A stretch of DNA of 64,000 nucleotides from Salirhabdus euzebyi (GCF_014207435.1 NZ_JACHGH010000001.1:372001-436000), one strand, 5' to 3'; positions 51,913 to 59,278 are shown, counted from the stretch's first letter. Numbers and translations are program-made. Notes: a model not told the origin generated them from the letters alone.

Positions 51913-52434
51913 TTAGGCAACTCCCTCTTTAATTAATTTATCTACTACTGATAAGTAATCTAATGGCACTCCATTTTGTGTTGTAACTAAGTGTGCATAT
52001 ATTTCTAAATCTTGAAGCGGGATAGATTTTCTTGCTCCTTTGTTTGCTGCCTTTAAATATTTTTGGAGCATGTTATTAGGTATCAGGAACACATCATTCA
52101 CTATCCTCATTTCAATTAGAACGAAGCTAACCGCTCCATGTTTTTCTGCTTGCTGCAGATATTCCACTTGGCTATCAGTAATCATGTCTAAAGGAAACCT
52201 TTTTAATTTCGTTGTTTTTGCTTCAAACACTACTGGCTTGCCTAAGTAAATTCCGTCATAGTCCACTGTGCTTTTCTCAGAAAAAATACATAGGTGCTGA
52301 TTTCCTCTTGTTTTCCCAATAATCTTCATAGGAGTAGGACGTTTATTAATAATGGCCTTCCCTTTGTGGTTATAAAGATTGTTGGTATAATTCACCGTAT
52401 TTTCAAACGACATCCCTCTTCTTCCGTGGTTCAT
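51913..52434 (-). CDS. recU: RecU-like Holliday junction resolvase
   Basis: A 173-residue nuclease: NHGRRGMSFENTVNYTNNLY, AIINKRPTPMKI, SEKSTVDYDGIYLGKPVVFEAKTT (Asp and Glu-x-Lys catalytic core), DSQVEYLQQAEKHGAVSFVLIEM. Shorter than host RecU (about 200). It resolves phage DNA branches before packaging. Start at 52434 follows GGGGAT; a longer frame lacks a ribosome site and overlaps the neighbour. Confidence 0.88.
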   Translation of the reverse strand: MNHGRRGMSFENTVNYTNNLYNHKGKAIINKRPTPMKIIGKTRGNQHLCIFSEKSTVDYDGIYLGKPVVFEAKTTKLKRFPLDMITDSQVEYLQQAEKHGAVSFVLIEMRIVNDVFLIPNNMLQKYLKAANKGARKSIPLQDLEIYAHLVTTQNGVPLDYLSVVDKLIKEGVA

Positions 52435-52604
52435 ACAAATAATCCCCAAATGGCAAAAAGGATGGTTAGCATTAAAGTTAAAACGTAACCTAGGCAAATT
52501 TTTCTATGGATTTTCTCACGTTTTTCATACTGATCAACTAACTCAGTTAATCTAGAATTTTCTATTTTCAGGTTCTTCATTTGTAGATCCTTTTGTATAG
52601 ACAT
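52431..52604 (-). CDS. Small coiled-coil membrane protein (57 aa)
   Basis: A helix with heptads (QMKNLKIENSRLTELVDQYE) and a C-terminal membrane helix (CLGYVLTLMLTILFAIWGLF). GGAGGAG precedes the ATG, which overlaps the upstream TAA; its own TGA overlaps recU as ATGA. Not recognised. Confidence 0.62.
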   Translation of the reverse strand: MSIQKDLQMKNLKIENSRLTELVDQYEKREKIHRKICLGYVLTLMLTILFAIWGLFV

Positions 52605-53149
52605 TATTGCTCCTCCTCTTTTATTTGTTCTGCCATTGAAGCGGCAACAGCTGACAATTGAATTAATTCGTTATATAAATTAACTGCATCTGTTGGTTTG
52701 GCATCTGAAGGAAAATAGATTCTGTTTATTGCCTGGCAAACTTCACCGTACTCTTCCCCTAAAATTCCTAACCATTTGCCCCAGTCGTGACGTTGAATAC
52801 CCCATTTTTGATTTTGTCTAATACGTTCTCTGTGAATGTCGTTAAGGATCTTCGTTAAGTGATTAATACTATTCGCTTGATAAACTGGTATTTGTTCTGT
52901 CATTTCTCCCGTGTTCTGCATTGGTAATTCTTTAGGGATACCAAATAATAAAGCATTAACAGTGATGCCACCAAGTTCAGAAATGATTTTTAATCTTTTA
53001 TTACTTGGTAATGCTAAACCTCGTTCCCATCTCGATACATTGCTCTTTCCTGCGCCATCAGCTATTTTTCCGAACTCTTCCAAAGTTAGGCCTTTTTCTT
53101 TCCTAATCATTTTTATTCTGGTAGCAACACATCTTTTGTCATACTCCAT
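52604..53149 (-). CDS. XRE HTH fused to a MazG-like pyrophosphohydrolase domain
   Basis: 181 residues. N-terminus (5-60): XRE DNA-binding domain, ATRIKMIRKEKGLTLEEFG and KSNVSRWERGLALP. C-terminus (about 105-180): MazG-like fold with GEEYGEVCQ and NELIQLSAVAASM (metal-binding EExxE and second Glu). Such fusions could couple DNA binding to nucleotide pools. Start at 53149 is after AGGGGGG; the seven earlier residues lack one. Confidence 0.8.
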   Translation of the reverse strand: MEYDKRCVATRIKMIRKEKGLTLEEFGKIADGAGKSNVSRWERGLALPSNKRLKIISELGGITVNALLFGIPKELPMQNTGEMTEQIPVYQANSINHLTKILNDIHRERIRQNQKWGIQRHDWGKWLGILGEEYGEVCQAINRIYFPSDAKPTDAVNLYNELIQLSAVAASMAEQIKEEEQ

Positions 53150-53160
53150 TAGTAACCCCC

Positions 53161-53334
53161 CTAAAACCACTTATTAGCATCTGTACCTACATCTATTTCC
53201 ATTGCTCTAAGAATGGCTAACTTCCGCTTCAACTCCTCATACGATTTACCATCCGTGTCGAAGTATTTTAACTTGTGCAGCTGTTCAACGATGTGATTTC
53301 TTTTATGCGTTTCCAACACATCTGCAGCTTTCAC
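53161..53334 (-). CDS. FbpA-like small protein A
   Basis: 57 residues from a GTG after GGAGGGG: ETHKRNHIVEQLHKLKYFDT, then DGKSYEELKRKLAILRAMEID. The helix-turn pattern resembles FbpA (Fur-regulated basic protein) domains and also the 65-residue protein just upstream, so the pair are likely paralogues. Function in phages unknown. Confidence 0.58.
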   Translation of the reverse strand: MKAADVLETHKRNHIVEQLHKLKYFDTDGKSYEELKRKLAILRAMEIDVGTDANKWF

Positions 53335-53345
53335 TGTCACCCCTC

Positions 53346-53576
53346 CTATTGGGCTTCAGCCATTATGGCAAATCCCATTAATCCACCAAATCTAGGCTTA
53401 ATTTTCCCCTTATGGGCTTGGTCTAAGATAATCAAACCAATTTCGATTTCAGGTCTTTTGAGCTTTTTTGCTATGTCTTGAATCGAAAATCCTTCGTTCC
53501 ATAGATTTCTAAATTTTTGTAGTTCTTTCGGCTTCCAGTCTAGGTTGGAATTTTCATGTGCTATGTAAACCGACAT
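53346..53576 (-). CDS. HTH-containing small protein (76 aa)
   Basis: MSVYIAHENSNLDWKPKELQ, followed by a helix-turn-helix FRNLWNEGFSIQDIAKKLKR. The ATG at 53576 is 9 nt after GGAGG. Probably a DNA-binding regulator of the early operon; family unknown. Confidence 0.66.
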   Translation of the reverse strand: MSVYIAHENSNLDWKPKELQKFRNLWNEGFSIQDIAKKLKRPEIEIGLIILDQAHKGKIKPRFGGLMGFAIMAEAQ

Positions 53577-53751
53577 GAGGACTTTCCTCCTCTTTTTCCC
53601 TAGCAAACTTTACATTTTCATAAACCTGTTCCAATTCTGTTAGATTCAAAGAATCAACTGGTGTCCCATCACTAGTTTCAAAGTAGTTTAATCGTTGGAG
53701 TTGTTGGATAAAATAATGTCTTTGTTGCTCTACAGCTTTTCCTAATAACAT
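53554..53751 (-). CDS. FbpA-like small protein B
   Basis: 65 residues: VEQQRHYFIQQLQRLNYFET, then DSLNLTELEQVYENVKFARE. Close to the FbpA domain pattern and similar to the 57-residue gene downstream. It overlaps the HTH gene by 23 bp. Confidence 0.62.
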   Translation of the reverse strand: MLLGKAVEQQRHYFIQQLQRLNYFETSDGTPVDSLNLTELEQVYENVKFAREKEEESPHVGLHST

Positions 53752-53774
53752 TCGTTTTCCCTCCCACTACTTGT

Positions 53775-53912
53775 TTATTTGACCTGCAGGTAGTTAACTG
53801 TTTCTCTAAGTCCAAAAGATTGATTGATATGCTCGATTAACTCTTCGTGAGTAAAAGGATTTTTACCAGTCGTATAGGCTTCGTACATCACTTTTCCCAT
53901 TACATAAATCAT
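53775..53912 (-). CDS. Small phage protein (45 aa)
   Basis: MIYVMGKVMYEAYTTGKNPF, then HEELIEHINQSFGLRETVNY. Compact, with a natural-looking helix and strand; about 13 bp downstream of the DnaD-like gene in the same operon. Ribosome site GGGGAA precedes the ATG. Not recognised. Confidence 0.58.
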   Translation of the reverse strand: MIYVMGKVMYEAYTTGKNPFTHEELIEHINQSFGLRETVNYLQVK

Positions 53913-53925
53913 TTAAGTTCCCCCT

Positions 53926-54936
53926 TTAGACAGCTGGACTGCTTCTGTTTTTTAGTAAATCAATTGCAGAAATCTCTTTATCTACAACTCTTTGAATATC
54001 AGCTGATGTAATCCCATATTTGTGTTCTAAACTTGGCACCGTACTCATTGGATCTTTGTTAAAAGAAATAGCTAATTCGATAGCCTGTGCATCGTTTTCT
54101 AGTAAGGTTTTCTTTTTGGGTTGTTTTTTTGTTTCGTCTGCATCCTGCTTCTTAAACCAATCAGGTAATACCTCTGGTCGTTTAGATCCGTAACCACGAC
54201 TAGATTTATTTTTAGTTTTAAATTTTGTTTCAAATCTACGAGCATCGTCTAAACTCTTTACACCCGCTTCTTTCCAGTTCTTTAAAATGCCCTCGATCAT
54301 ACTAATTCCTTTTGCTTCTTTTTTAGCTGCAATTTGCATAGCGCCCAATAATAATTCGTCTCCCCATTCCTCATACCATTGAATTAGGAGCTCCAAATTA
54401 AAAGGGGATTCGCTGATTCCTTTTTGTAAATTGTCCCGGTAAAAATTCATGAGTTCAGCAAATTTTTCATCGCCGCTACTACTACTAATTAACTTCTTAT
54501 CATTCTTATCATTCTTTACATTCTTGTTAGTTGTTAGTTGCTTGTTAGTTGCTTGTTGACTGCTTGTTAGTTGCTTGTTAGTTTGCTTGTTAGGTTCTTC
54601 TTCCTGCTCTTGATAAATGCACCAATTAACAATGGTTATAAGTCTGTTTTTGTTTGTTGATTTGTTTGTTAGAAAATCATATTTTTCAAATCGCTTTATT
54701 GCTGTTCTTACGTTCTGTACGGAAATCCCTCTACCGCTCTTTTGGGCAATTTTTTCTAAGCTGGTAACAAATTGACCAGGCTCCGCTTTAAACCTTTCCC
54801 CCTTCCATTCCCACTCTTTTTCTTTGTGGTTTGCCATCATGAGAAGGGTGATCAATATTGTTTTTTGTTCAGGGGTAGACTCCAGCCAAATCGCCTTTTC
54901 CATGAGCTCTCTATGTAGTTTCACCCATCCATGCAC
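53926..54936 (-). CDS. DnaD-like phage replication initiator
   Basis: 336 residues. N-terminus (1-110): winged-helix initiator-like domain (MHGWVKLHRELMEKAIWLES, SVQNVRTAIKRFEKYDFL). A low-complexity linker with NKQ repeats (about 118-140) whose DNA makes the iterons. Then a DnaD/DnaB_2 domain (ESPFNLELLIQWYEEWGDEL, GISMIEGILKNWKEAGV). It probably binds the phage origin and recruits host DnaB/DnaI helicase machinery; no phage helicase loader gene was seen. Confidence 0.85.
   Translation of the reverse strand: MHGWVKLHRELMEKAIWLESTPEQKTILITLLMMANHKEKEWEWKGERFKAEPGQFVTSLEKIAQKSGRGISVQNVRTAIKRFEKYDFLTNKSTNKNRLITIVNWCIYQEQEEEPNKQTNKQLTSSQQATNKQLTTNKNVKNDKNDKKLISSSSGDEKFAELMNFYRDNLQKGISESPFNLELLIQWYEEWGDELLLGAMQIAAKKEAKGISMIEGILKNWKEAGVKSLDDARRFETKFKTKNKSSRGYGSKRPEVLPDWFKKQDADETKKQPKKKTLLENDAQAIELAISFNKDPMSTVPSLEHKYGITSADIQRVVDKEISAIDLLKNRSSPAV
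54523..54593. repeat. Iteron array, candidate phage replication origin
   Basis: Seven copies of CTTGTTAG or a close variant at 54523, 54530, 54541, 54552, 54563, 54574 and 54586; the main spacing is 11 bp, one helical turn. They lie inside the initiator gene, where many temperate phages keep the origin. Confidence 0.72.
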
Positions 54937-55047
54937 TGATAGCTCCCCTCCAATCTTTTTTTCTATTTATCCGACCTATTTTTAATCATTTAATGGAATA
55001 TACTAACTGACACTGCATATACTCTTAGTACAAGTTGTTTTAGCTAA

Positions 55048-55076
55048 CCCGCTCCATCGCCTAAAACAGGAGCGGG
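55048..55076. other. GC-rich hairpin before the initiator gene
   Basis: A perfect 8-bp stem CCCGCTCC / GGAGCGGG with a 13-nt loop; GTTTTAG (55037) and CTAAAAC (55061) give a competing stem. No T tail, so it is probably not a simple terminator; it could be an attenuator or RNA-stability element. Confidence 0.5.
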
Positions 55077-55091
55077 ACCTTCTATGAGTAA

Positions 55092-55358
55092 TTAATTGGC
55101 TTCCACATAAGAAATAACTTGTTCTAATACATTTTTAGTAGCTCTACCATTCACAACTGGTAATAATGATTTAAGTGCATTTAAAGTTTGTTCTTTTTCG
55201 TGATTGCTTTTATATTTGCGAACAACTATGCCCTCATCACTAGCTAACATTTCCAGAGGTGTTCCACTTTCCCATCCATGAGCCCTTCTAACTTCGATAG
55301 GTATTACAACTCGTCCTAAGTCATCCATACGTCTTACAATTCCAATAGCGTTTGGCAT
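55092..55358 (-). CDS. AbrB-family transition-state regulator-like protein
   Basis: 88 residues: an N-terminal swapped-hairpin DNA-binding domain GIVRRMDDLGRVVIPIEVRR with GTPLEML, and a C-terminal helix. Similar to AbrB/SpoVT. May let the phage read the host growth phase. Confidence 0.9.
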   Translation of the reverse strand: MPNAIGIVRRMDDLGRVVIPIEVRRAHGWESGTPLEMLASDEGIVVRKYKSNHEKEQTLNALKSLLPVVNGRATKNVLEQVISYVEAN

Positions 55359-55382
55359 ATATTAACCCTCTCCTTTGTGGTT

Positions 55383-55637
55383 TCACCAATATTTATTTAG
55401 ATTTTTGTAATAATCAAATAAGCCTTGTTTCTTCAATCTACAAACAGTGGAAGCTAGACTTGATTCAGTTCTATCTAGCGCAAATGCCATTGTACGCATA
55501 TCATCTACTTCCCAGTACTTACACAAATACTCTTTCTCGGATAATGTAAGTACTTGTTGGTGCTTCGTATGAAAGTCAGGATGAAATGCCATTCTGCCGC
55601 ATTTATCATACTTATACTGTTCCTCTACAGCTTGCAT
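55383..55637 (-). CDS. Small HTH-like phage protein (84 aa)
   Basis: HPDFHTKHQQVLTLSEKEYL, then AFALDRTESSLASTVCRLKK, a Myb/SANT- or HTH-like pattern similar to small phage DNA-binding proteins. Role unknown. Confidence 0.66.
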   Translation of the reverse strand: MQAVEEQYKYDKCGRMAFHPDFHTKHQQVLTLSEKEYLCKYWEVDDMRTMAFALDRTESSLASTVCRLKKQGLFDYYKNLNKYW

Positions 55638-55713
55638 ATCCTTCCCTCCTTGGTAGAAGCGGATATTTCATGGTAAAATAGAATTGAAATATTTTTTCTT
55701 TAGTTGCTCACTC

Positions 55714-56001
55714 TTAGTGAGCTTTTTTTATGTCTTTCTGTAAAACAATTTCTTCGATTAGCTTGTAACCATCTTGATCCACAATCGTGAAATATTTAAA
55801 TTCTTCATGTTCAAAGCTAATCTGAGCGAAATAAGGATCTTCTCGAATAATGTGGACCGTTAAAGTTGGGTTAAAGTTAAATAAGATGTTCACAAACAAG
55901 CGAGGTTTTAGCATGATTTCGTTTCTCCACATTACTGAAATACCATATTCATTAGCTAATTGTGCTGCTAAAGCATGCTTTTTTAATTCAGTTAAATTCA
56001 T
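55714..56001 (-). CDS. Hypothetical phage early protein (95 aa)
   Basis: MNLTELKKHALAAQLANEYG at the start, with strand-rich VNILFNFNPTLTVHI and a C-terminal acidic region. GAGGAGG lies upstream. Preceded by a structured leader (56035-56190). Not recognised. Confidence 0.62.
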   Translation of the reverse strand: MNLTELKKHALAAQLANEYGISVMWRNEIMLKPRLFVNILFNFNPTLTVHIIREDPYFAQISFEHEEFKYFTIVDQDGYKLIEEIVLQKDIKKAH

Positions 56002-56034
56002 AGATACTTCCTCCTCTCATATGTATTAGTAATG

Positions 56035-56191
56035 GTGCTCGGCTGCACCGGCACACCTAGGAATAGATGGATGAGAGGGACATTCACTTAAACAGGGGTA
56101 GTGTTAGAAAGCGAACATATTCCTAGGTATGACGGCAAAGCCAAGATTGACTTGCCACTATTGATATAAGGTGATACCATTTAATTGTCTA
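56035..56191. other. Structured leader or small RNA region
   Basis: An exact 11-bp inverted repeat ACCTAGGAATA (56055-56065) / TATTCCTAGGT (56118-56128) encloses 52 nt; GGTGC/GCACC and GGCAA/TTGCC stems flank it. On the minus strand TAGACA, 17 bp, TATATC (56191-56163) can start an RNA that runs through this to the 95-residue gene. On the plus strand the segment ends in a good terminator. Which strand is used is undetermined. Confidence 0.5.
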
Positions 56192-56201
56192 GTTATTATG
56201 A

Positions 56202-56237
56202 AACAGTAAGTTCCCGTCATGAACTTGCTGTTTTTTT
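56202..56237 (+). terminator. Intrinsic terminator, plus strand
   Basis: AACAG.AAGTTC / GAACTT.CTGTT (11 pairs, one mismatch), 7-nt loop and then a T run. The orientation is opposite to the surrounding genes. Confidence 0.75.
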
Positions 56238-56325
56238 ATGAGCTTCGAGCAATAGCAATGTATAGAAAAACCAAGACCAGGATTCCGAAAAAGTACATCC
56301 ACCTATCTATTGTTTTTCCACTCAT
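56236..56325 (-). CDS. Hydrophobic mini-peptide (29 aa)
   Basis: MSGKTIDRWMYFFGILVLVF then LYIAIARSS: one membrane helix with a short basic N-terminus. The ATG overlaps the TGA of the 90-residue gene (ATGA), so it would be translated by coupling. Its size and shape resemble type I toxin or small regulatory membrane peptides, unproven. Confidence 0.5.
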   Translation of the reverse strand: MSGKTIDRWMYFFGILVLVFLYIAIARSS

Positions 56326-56594
56326 TTTCGAACATCCAATTTCACTGGAAATGTATTTAAATCCTGTTTATAGGAATCTTTAATTCTTTGAATCTTATTT
56401 CTATCAACAACTTCTTTCTTCTGCCTTAACCTTTCAAGCTCTCCTGCCACTTCAAACAGACTATCTGTTGCCTTTTTCACTTCATCAAACTGACTATGTT
56501 CAAATGCAATTTTGATTCTTGCTAAGATATATATCCCTGTAGCTCTTAACTTTTCAGCCTTCTCTTGATCAACAAGCAAGAATTCATTGTTCAT
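56322..56594 (-). CDS. Hypothetical phage protein (90 aa)
   Basis: A helical protein: LVDQEKAEKLRATGIYILAR, then FEVAGELERLRQKK and a basic C-terminus. Its start overlaps the antirepressor stop by 11 bp. Not recognised. Confidence 0.62.
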   Translation of the reverse strand: MNNEFLLVDQEKAEKLRATGIYILARIKIAFEHSQFDEVKKATDSLFEVAGELERLRQKKEVVDRNKIQRIKDSYKQDLNTFPVKLDVRK

Positions 56595-57354
56595 AAACGT
56601 ATCCCCCGCTTCTGGATTGATTAAGAAGCTTGTCCGCTACTCTTATTCCATCTTCTAATTGACCAACTAATGACAAATATTGCGGTCTAGTTAGGCTCTT
56701 TAAACAATGCTTTTCTGCGTAATTATTTCTTTTAGCAGTAATATTTGTTCTAAAAGCAGTATTAAAAGCTTGGTCAAATTGCTTCCAGGCAGTACCTATA
56801 TTTACTCCGTTATCCCAGGCATAACGTTTGATTATTTTGTTTAAACGTTGTTGAAGGTCCCCAATTGTATCTATGCGATCAAAGTTATCCATTCGTTGCT
56901 TTAATGATTTATTTTCCTGTGCCAATTGCTGATTATGTAGTGCGATTTGATTAATGCGACTTTCTTGCTCAATCATCTGGTTAATGGTCCCTTGCAAAAC
57001 TTCAAGTTGAGTCTTAGGTTGTTGCTGCCTAAATTGTTTTTCTACTTGAATGAAATATTTCCTAATTACACGCCCCGCTTCATTGTTTTGAACCATAGCA
57101 ATCTCTTTAGCAGTATCTAAGGTAAGTAAATAGTCATGTCGGGTAACATTTTGACGTTCCCCAATTTTGGTGAGCGTTAATTTATAATCCTCGTTTTCTG
57201 TAAACCCATACTTTTCAATACGATCTTTAATCCAACTAGAAAAATCCTTACCAACAAATAGTTGTTCATGCAGCTCACGAGCATCTACAAACTTCAATCC
57301 TGAATTGTTTTCATAGACTGGTAGAATGTCATTAGCAATTGTTTTTAAATTCAT
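56584..57354 (-). CDS. AntA/AntB-type antirepressor
   Basis: 256 residues. N-terminus (about 15-95): AntA/AntB domain with SGLKFVDARELHEQLFVGKDFSSW-like sequence split by DRIEKYGFTENEDYKL and ending KEIAMVQNNEAGR. Middle: coiled coil. C-terminus: DNA/protein-binding helices (KRYAWDNGVNIGTAWKQFD). Such proteins counteract the CI repressor and promote induction. Confidence 0.9.
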   Translation of the reverse strand: MNLKTIANDILPVYENNSGLKFVDARELHEQLFVGKDFSSWIKDRIEKYGFTENEDYKLTLTKIGERQNVTRHDYLLTLDTAKEIAMVQNNEAGRVIRKYFIQVEKQFRQQQPKTQLEVLQGTINQMIEQESRINQIALHNQQLAQENKSLKQRMDNFDRIDTIGDLQQRLNKIIKRYAWDNGVNIGTAWKQFDQAFNTAFRTNITAKRNNYAEKHCLKSLTRPQYLSLVGQLEDGIRVADKLLNQSRSGGYVYEQ

Positions 57355-57377
57355 TAATTCACGTCCCCCTTCAATAG

Positions 57378-57743
57378 TTAGAGCTTATATTCTTCAATAG
57401 ATCCGCCCTTCAGGTAATAAACAGTAATTCCATATTCATGAATATCATGCGTATTATTTCCGTTTCTGTTTTCAGAAGGTGCATATTTCTTATTGCCCTT
57501 TCTGTAGTAGAAGTGTTTAAAGCCCAAATCAGTATCTATACAAATTTGTAAAAACTTTTCCCAATTCCAATTATCTTTATGGATTACCATTGAACTTATT
57601 TTTTGGAAATGATGAGACGAAAGAATAAATAAAGTAGCTTGATCAAGGAATTTTTTATTTCCTTTGAAAAACTCCCTTATTTCGCTTATAGCTTCTCCCT
57701 TAGACATAACCTCCACTTCATCAAACTCTTTTTTCTTATCCAA
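57378..57743 (-). CDS. Hypothetical early protein (121 aa)
   Basis: An acidic N-terminus and a basic aromatic C-terminus (FKHFYYRKGNKKYAPSENRN, YGITVYYLKGGSIEEYKL). No recognised family. It lies between the antirepressor and DUF771 genes. Confidence 0.6.
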   Translation of the reverse strand: MDKKKEFDEVEVMSKGEAISEIREFFKGNKKFLDQATLFILSSHHFQKISSMVIHKDNWNWEKFLQICIDTDLGFKHFYYRKGNKKYAPSENRNGNNTHDIHEYGITVYYLKGGSIEEYKL

Positions 57744-57756
57744 TTAATTCACTCCT

Positions 57757-58074
57757 TTATTGAAATATCTCCCTAAAATGTTTATCTAGAAATTCAGCCA
57801 TCTTATTAGCTTGAAAACTCCAAGTTTGACCTTTGGATCTAGGGTAAAAAACAAAGCCACCTATATCTGAATCTAAAATTTTTCGGAAGCGGGTTGGGTA
57901 TAAGATGTTATCTTTAATCCATCGATCACTTTTGTTAATCCGCTTCTCTAAGTCCTTCATGTTCCAGTAGACACCTGTTAATTCTTTTTGTTTTAGTTCC
58001 TCAAACTCCACTTTAGAAATTAATATTTGGTCTTCAGGAATTTGTATTGAAAGATTTACTTTCAGTTGTTGCAT
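57757..58074 (-). CDS. DUF771-type small phage protein
   Basis: About 105 residues: LSIQIPEDQILISKVEFEEL, LTGVYWNMKDLEKRINKSDRWIKD-like helix and a C-terminal QANKMAEFLDKHF. The pattern fits DUF771 proteins, common next to cro genes. ATG at 58074 has AAAGGG 8 nt upstream. Function unknown, possibly excision-like DNA binding. Confidence 0.72.
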   Translation of the reverse strand: MQQLKVNLSIQIPEDQILISKVEFEELKQKELTGVYWNMKDLEKRINKSDRWIKDNILYPTRFRKILDSDIGGFVFYPRSKGQTWSFQANKMAEFLDKHFREIFQ

Positions 58075-58303
58075 TTCCCTCACCCTTTATTTCATGTGAC
58101 ATGAAGTTAGTTGGTAAAAAAATTTCCTCAATAGGTTTACCAATCTTGTTGCTAATGAGGAACATTTCATCCATTTTAAATTGTGTTGCACCATTCTCTT
58201 TGTTGATGTAACTACGCAATGTTATACCAATCAATCGAGCCATTTCTTCCTGTGAAATATTATAAAATCTACGCCAAGCTGCTAATTTAGATTGCCCTGT
58301 CAT
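58034..58303 (-). CDS. Cro-like XRE regulator
   Basis: 89 residues, XRE HTH: LAAWRRFYNISQEEMARLIG, LRSYINKENGATQFKMDEM, ISNKIGKPIEEIFL. First gene of the leftward early operon, opposite the CI-like gene. Operators overlap its promoter, and another operator lies inside its 3' end. Confidence 0.86.
   Translation of the reverse strand: MTGQSKLAAWRRFYNISQEEMARLIGITLRSYINKENGATQFKMDEMFLISNKIGKPIEEIFLPTNFMSHEIKGEGNATTESKSFNTNS
58091..58105. promoter_or_regulatory. Extra CI/Cro operator inside the cro gene
   Basis: TTCATGT-G-ACATGAA, identical in arms to the operator at 58337-58351, about 245 bp away inside the 3' part of the cro-like gene and just before the DUF771 start. A looping or auxiliary operator is plausible. 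Confidence 0.65.
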
Positions 58304-58336
58304 AAAGGTTAATCACTCCTCTTCCGTTTCATTAAC

Positions 58337-58351
58337 TTCATGTTACATGAA
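58337..58351. promoter_or_regulatory. CI/Cro operator 1 (over the cro promoter)
   Basis: TTCATGT-T-ACATGAA, 7-bp perfect arms. It covers the -10 (TAACAT) of the leftward promoter. Confidence 0.78.
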
Positions 58352-58369
58352 ATAAAGAAGCGGTGTCAA
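58340..58369 (-). promoter_or_regulatory. Early leftward promoter (cro)
   Basis: Minus strand TTGACA, 18-bp spacer, TAACAT. The predicted start is about 30 bp upstream of the cro-like gene. Confidence 0.7.
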
Positions 58370-58375
58370 TCATAA

Positions 58376-58392
58376 TTTCATAATTTATGAAA
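58376..58392. promoter_or_regulatory. CI/Cro operator 2
   Basis: TTTCATA-ATT-TATGAAA, 7-bp arms with a 3-bp centre, between the two divergent promoters. Confidence 0.72.
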
Positions 58393-58404
58393 AATATTTA
58401 TGTT

Positions 58405-58416
58405 ATTTCATGAAAT
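58405..58416. promoter_or_regulatory. CI/Cro operator 3
   Basis: ATTTCATGAAAT, a 12-bp perfect palindrome next to the CI promoter. Confidence 0.72.
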
Positions 58417-58417
58417 G

Positions 58418-58426
58418 TGCTATAAT
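58418..58426 (+). promoter_or_regulatory. Extended -10 promoter for the CI-like gene
   Basis: TGCTATAAT. No good -35 is seen 17 bp upstream; operator 3 abuts it, which allows autoregulation. Confidence 0.6.
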
Positions 58427-58464
58427 TGTACTGGCTTAGGGATTAATAGGAAAGGGGCGTAGTA

Positions 58465-58866
58465 ATGAATAAGAAAGAGCTTTATCAATTTGTTGGCAAT
58501 CGAATAAGAGAAGAAAGAAAGAAGCGGAAACTAACCCAGAAACAACTAGGTGAAAAAATAGGAGTTAAACATAATACTATTTCATCTTGGGAAAGTGGTG
58601 TAAACGCTCCTGAACAAAACGCAATTTTCCAAATAGCAGAAGCATTGAATATAAAAGTGGATGATCTGTTTCCAAACAAGAAAACAGAAGAAAATTATCT
58701 CGACCGAATAAATGCTTTAACTGATTCTGATCTAGACGTTAAAGACATGTATTTCCTTCAACAACTCATAGAAAAGACCCTTTCTCTAGACGAAGAAGAA
58801 AGGGAAAAGTTTATTGAGAGCATAAAGTTTACTGTTGAATTTTACGAAAAACAAAGGAACAATTAG
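58465..58866 (+). CDS. CI-like lysogeny repressor
   Basis: 133 residues. XRE HTH (8-63): NRIREERKKRKLTQKQLGEK with KHNTISSWESGVNAPEQN, then an acidic helical C-terminus. It lacks a LexA-type peptidase domain, so induction probably runs through the antirepressor rather than RecA-driven self-cleavage. AGGAAAGGGG precedes the ATG. Confidence 0.9.
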   Translation: MNKKELYQFVGNRIREERKKRKLTQKQLGEKIGVKHNTISSWESGVNAPEQNAIFQIAEALNIKVDDLFPNKKTEENYLDRINALTDSDLDVKDMYFLQQLIEKTLSLDEEEREKFIESIKFTVEFYEKQRNN

Positions 58867-59047
58867 TTCTAAACATTTGTTTTAATTGTTTTTCCTTCAC
58901 CTTTTAATATTTTTACTAATCTTACAAATAACAATAAGTTTTCATCTGTCAAAACATCGCCGCCTTTTCGTTTTTCTCTTTATCCTCGATTGTTAACAGA
59001 TTTTATATATGTAAGACTGCTACTTTATTTATAGAGAGGGTGTCTGT

Positions 59048-59278
59048 TTGGCTTATATAGTCGGTAGATGCCTGCTTCGAGAACTACTCAGGAATAAAGA
59101 TATGACTCAAGTTGATTTAGCAGCTCGTTTAGGTGTTACTTTCCAACAAGTAAACAAATATGCGAACAATAGGCAATTAATGTCTATCAAAGTAGCAAAA
59201 AATATTGCTGCTATTCTCAACTGTCATATTGACGACTTATATGAATGGATTGAAGCGGGTGAGAAACAAGTGGACTAA
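59048..59278 (+). CDS. Small XRE-type regulator
   Basis: 76 residues from a TTG after AGAGAGGGTG: RELLRNKDMTQVDLAARLGV, QQVNKYANNRQLMSIKVAKN. Between CI and integrase in the lysogeny operon; could control integrase. Confidence 0.8.
   Translation: MAYIVGRCLLRELLRNKDMTQVDLAARLGVTFQQVNKYANNRQLMSIKVAKNIAAILNCHIDDLYEWIEAGEKQVD

Noticed and set aside
54523-54593. CRISPR or frameshifted low-complexity region
   Set aside because: Repeats are 8-11 bp, in frame with the initiator gene and typical of iterons.
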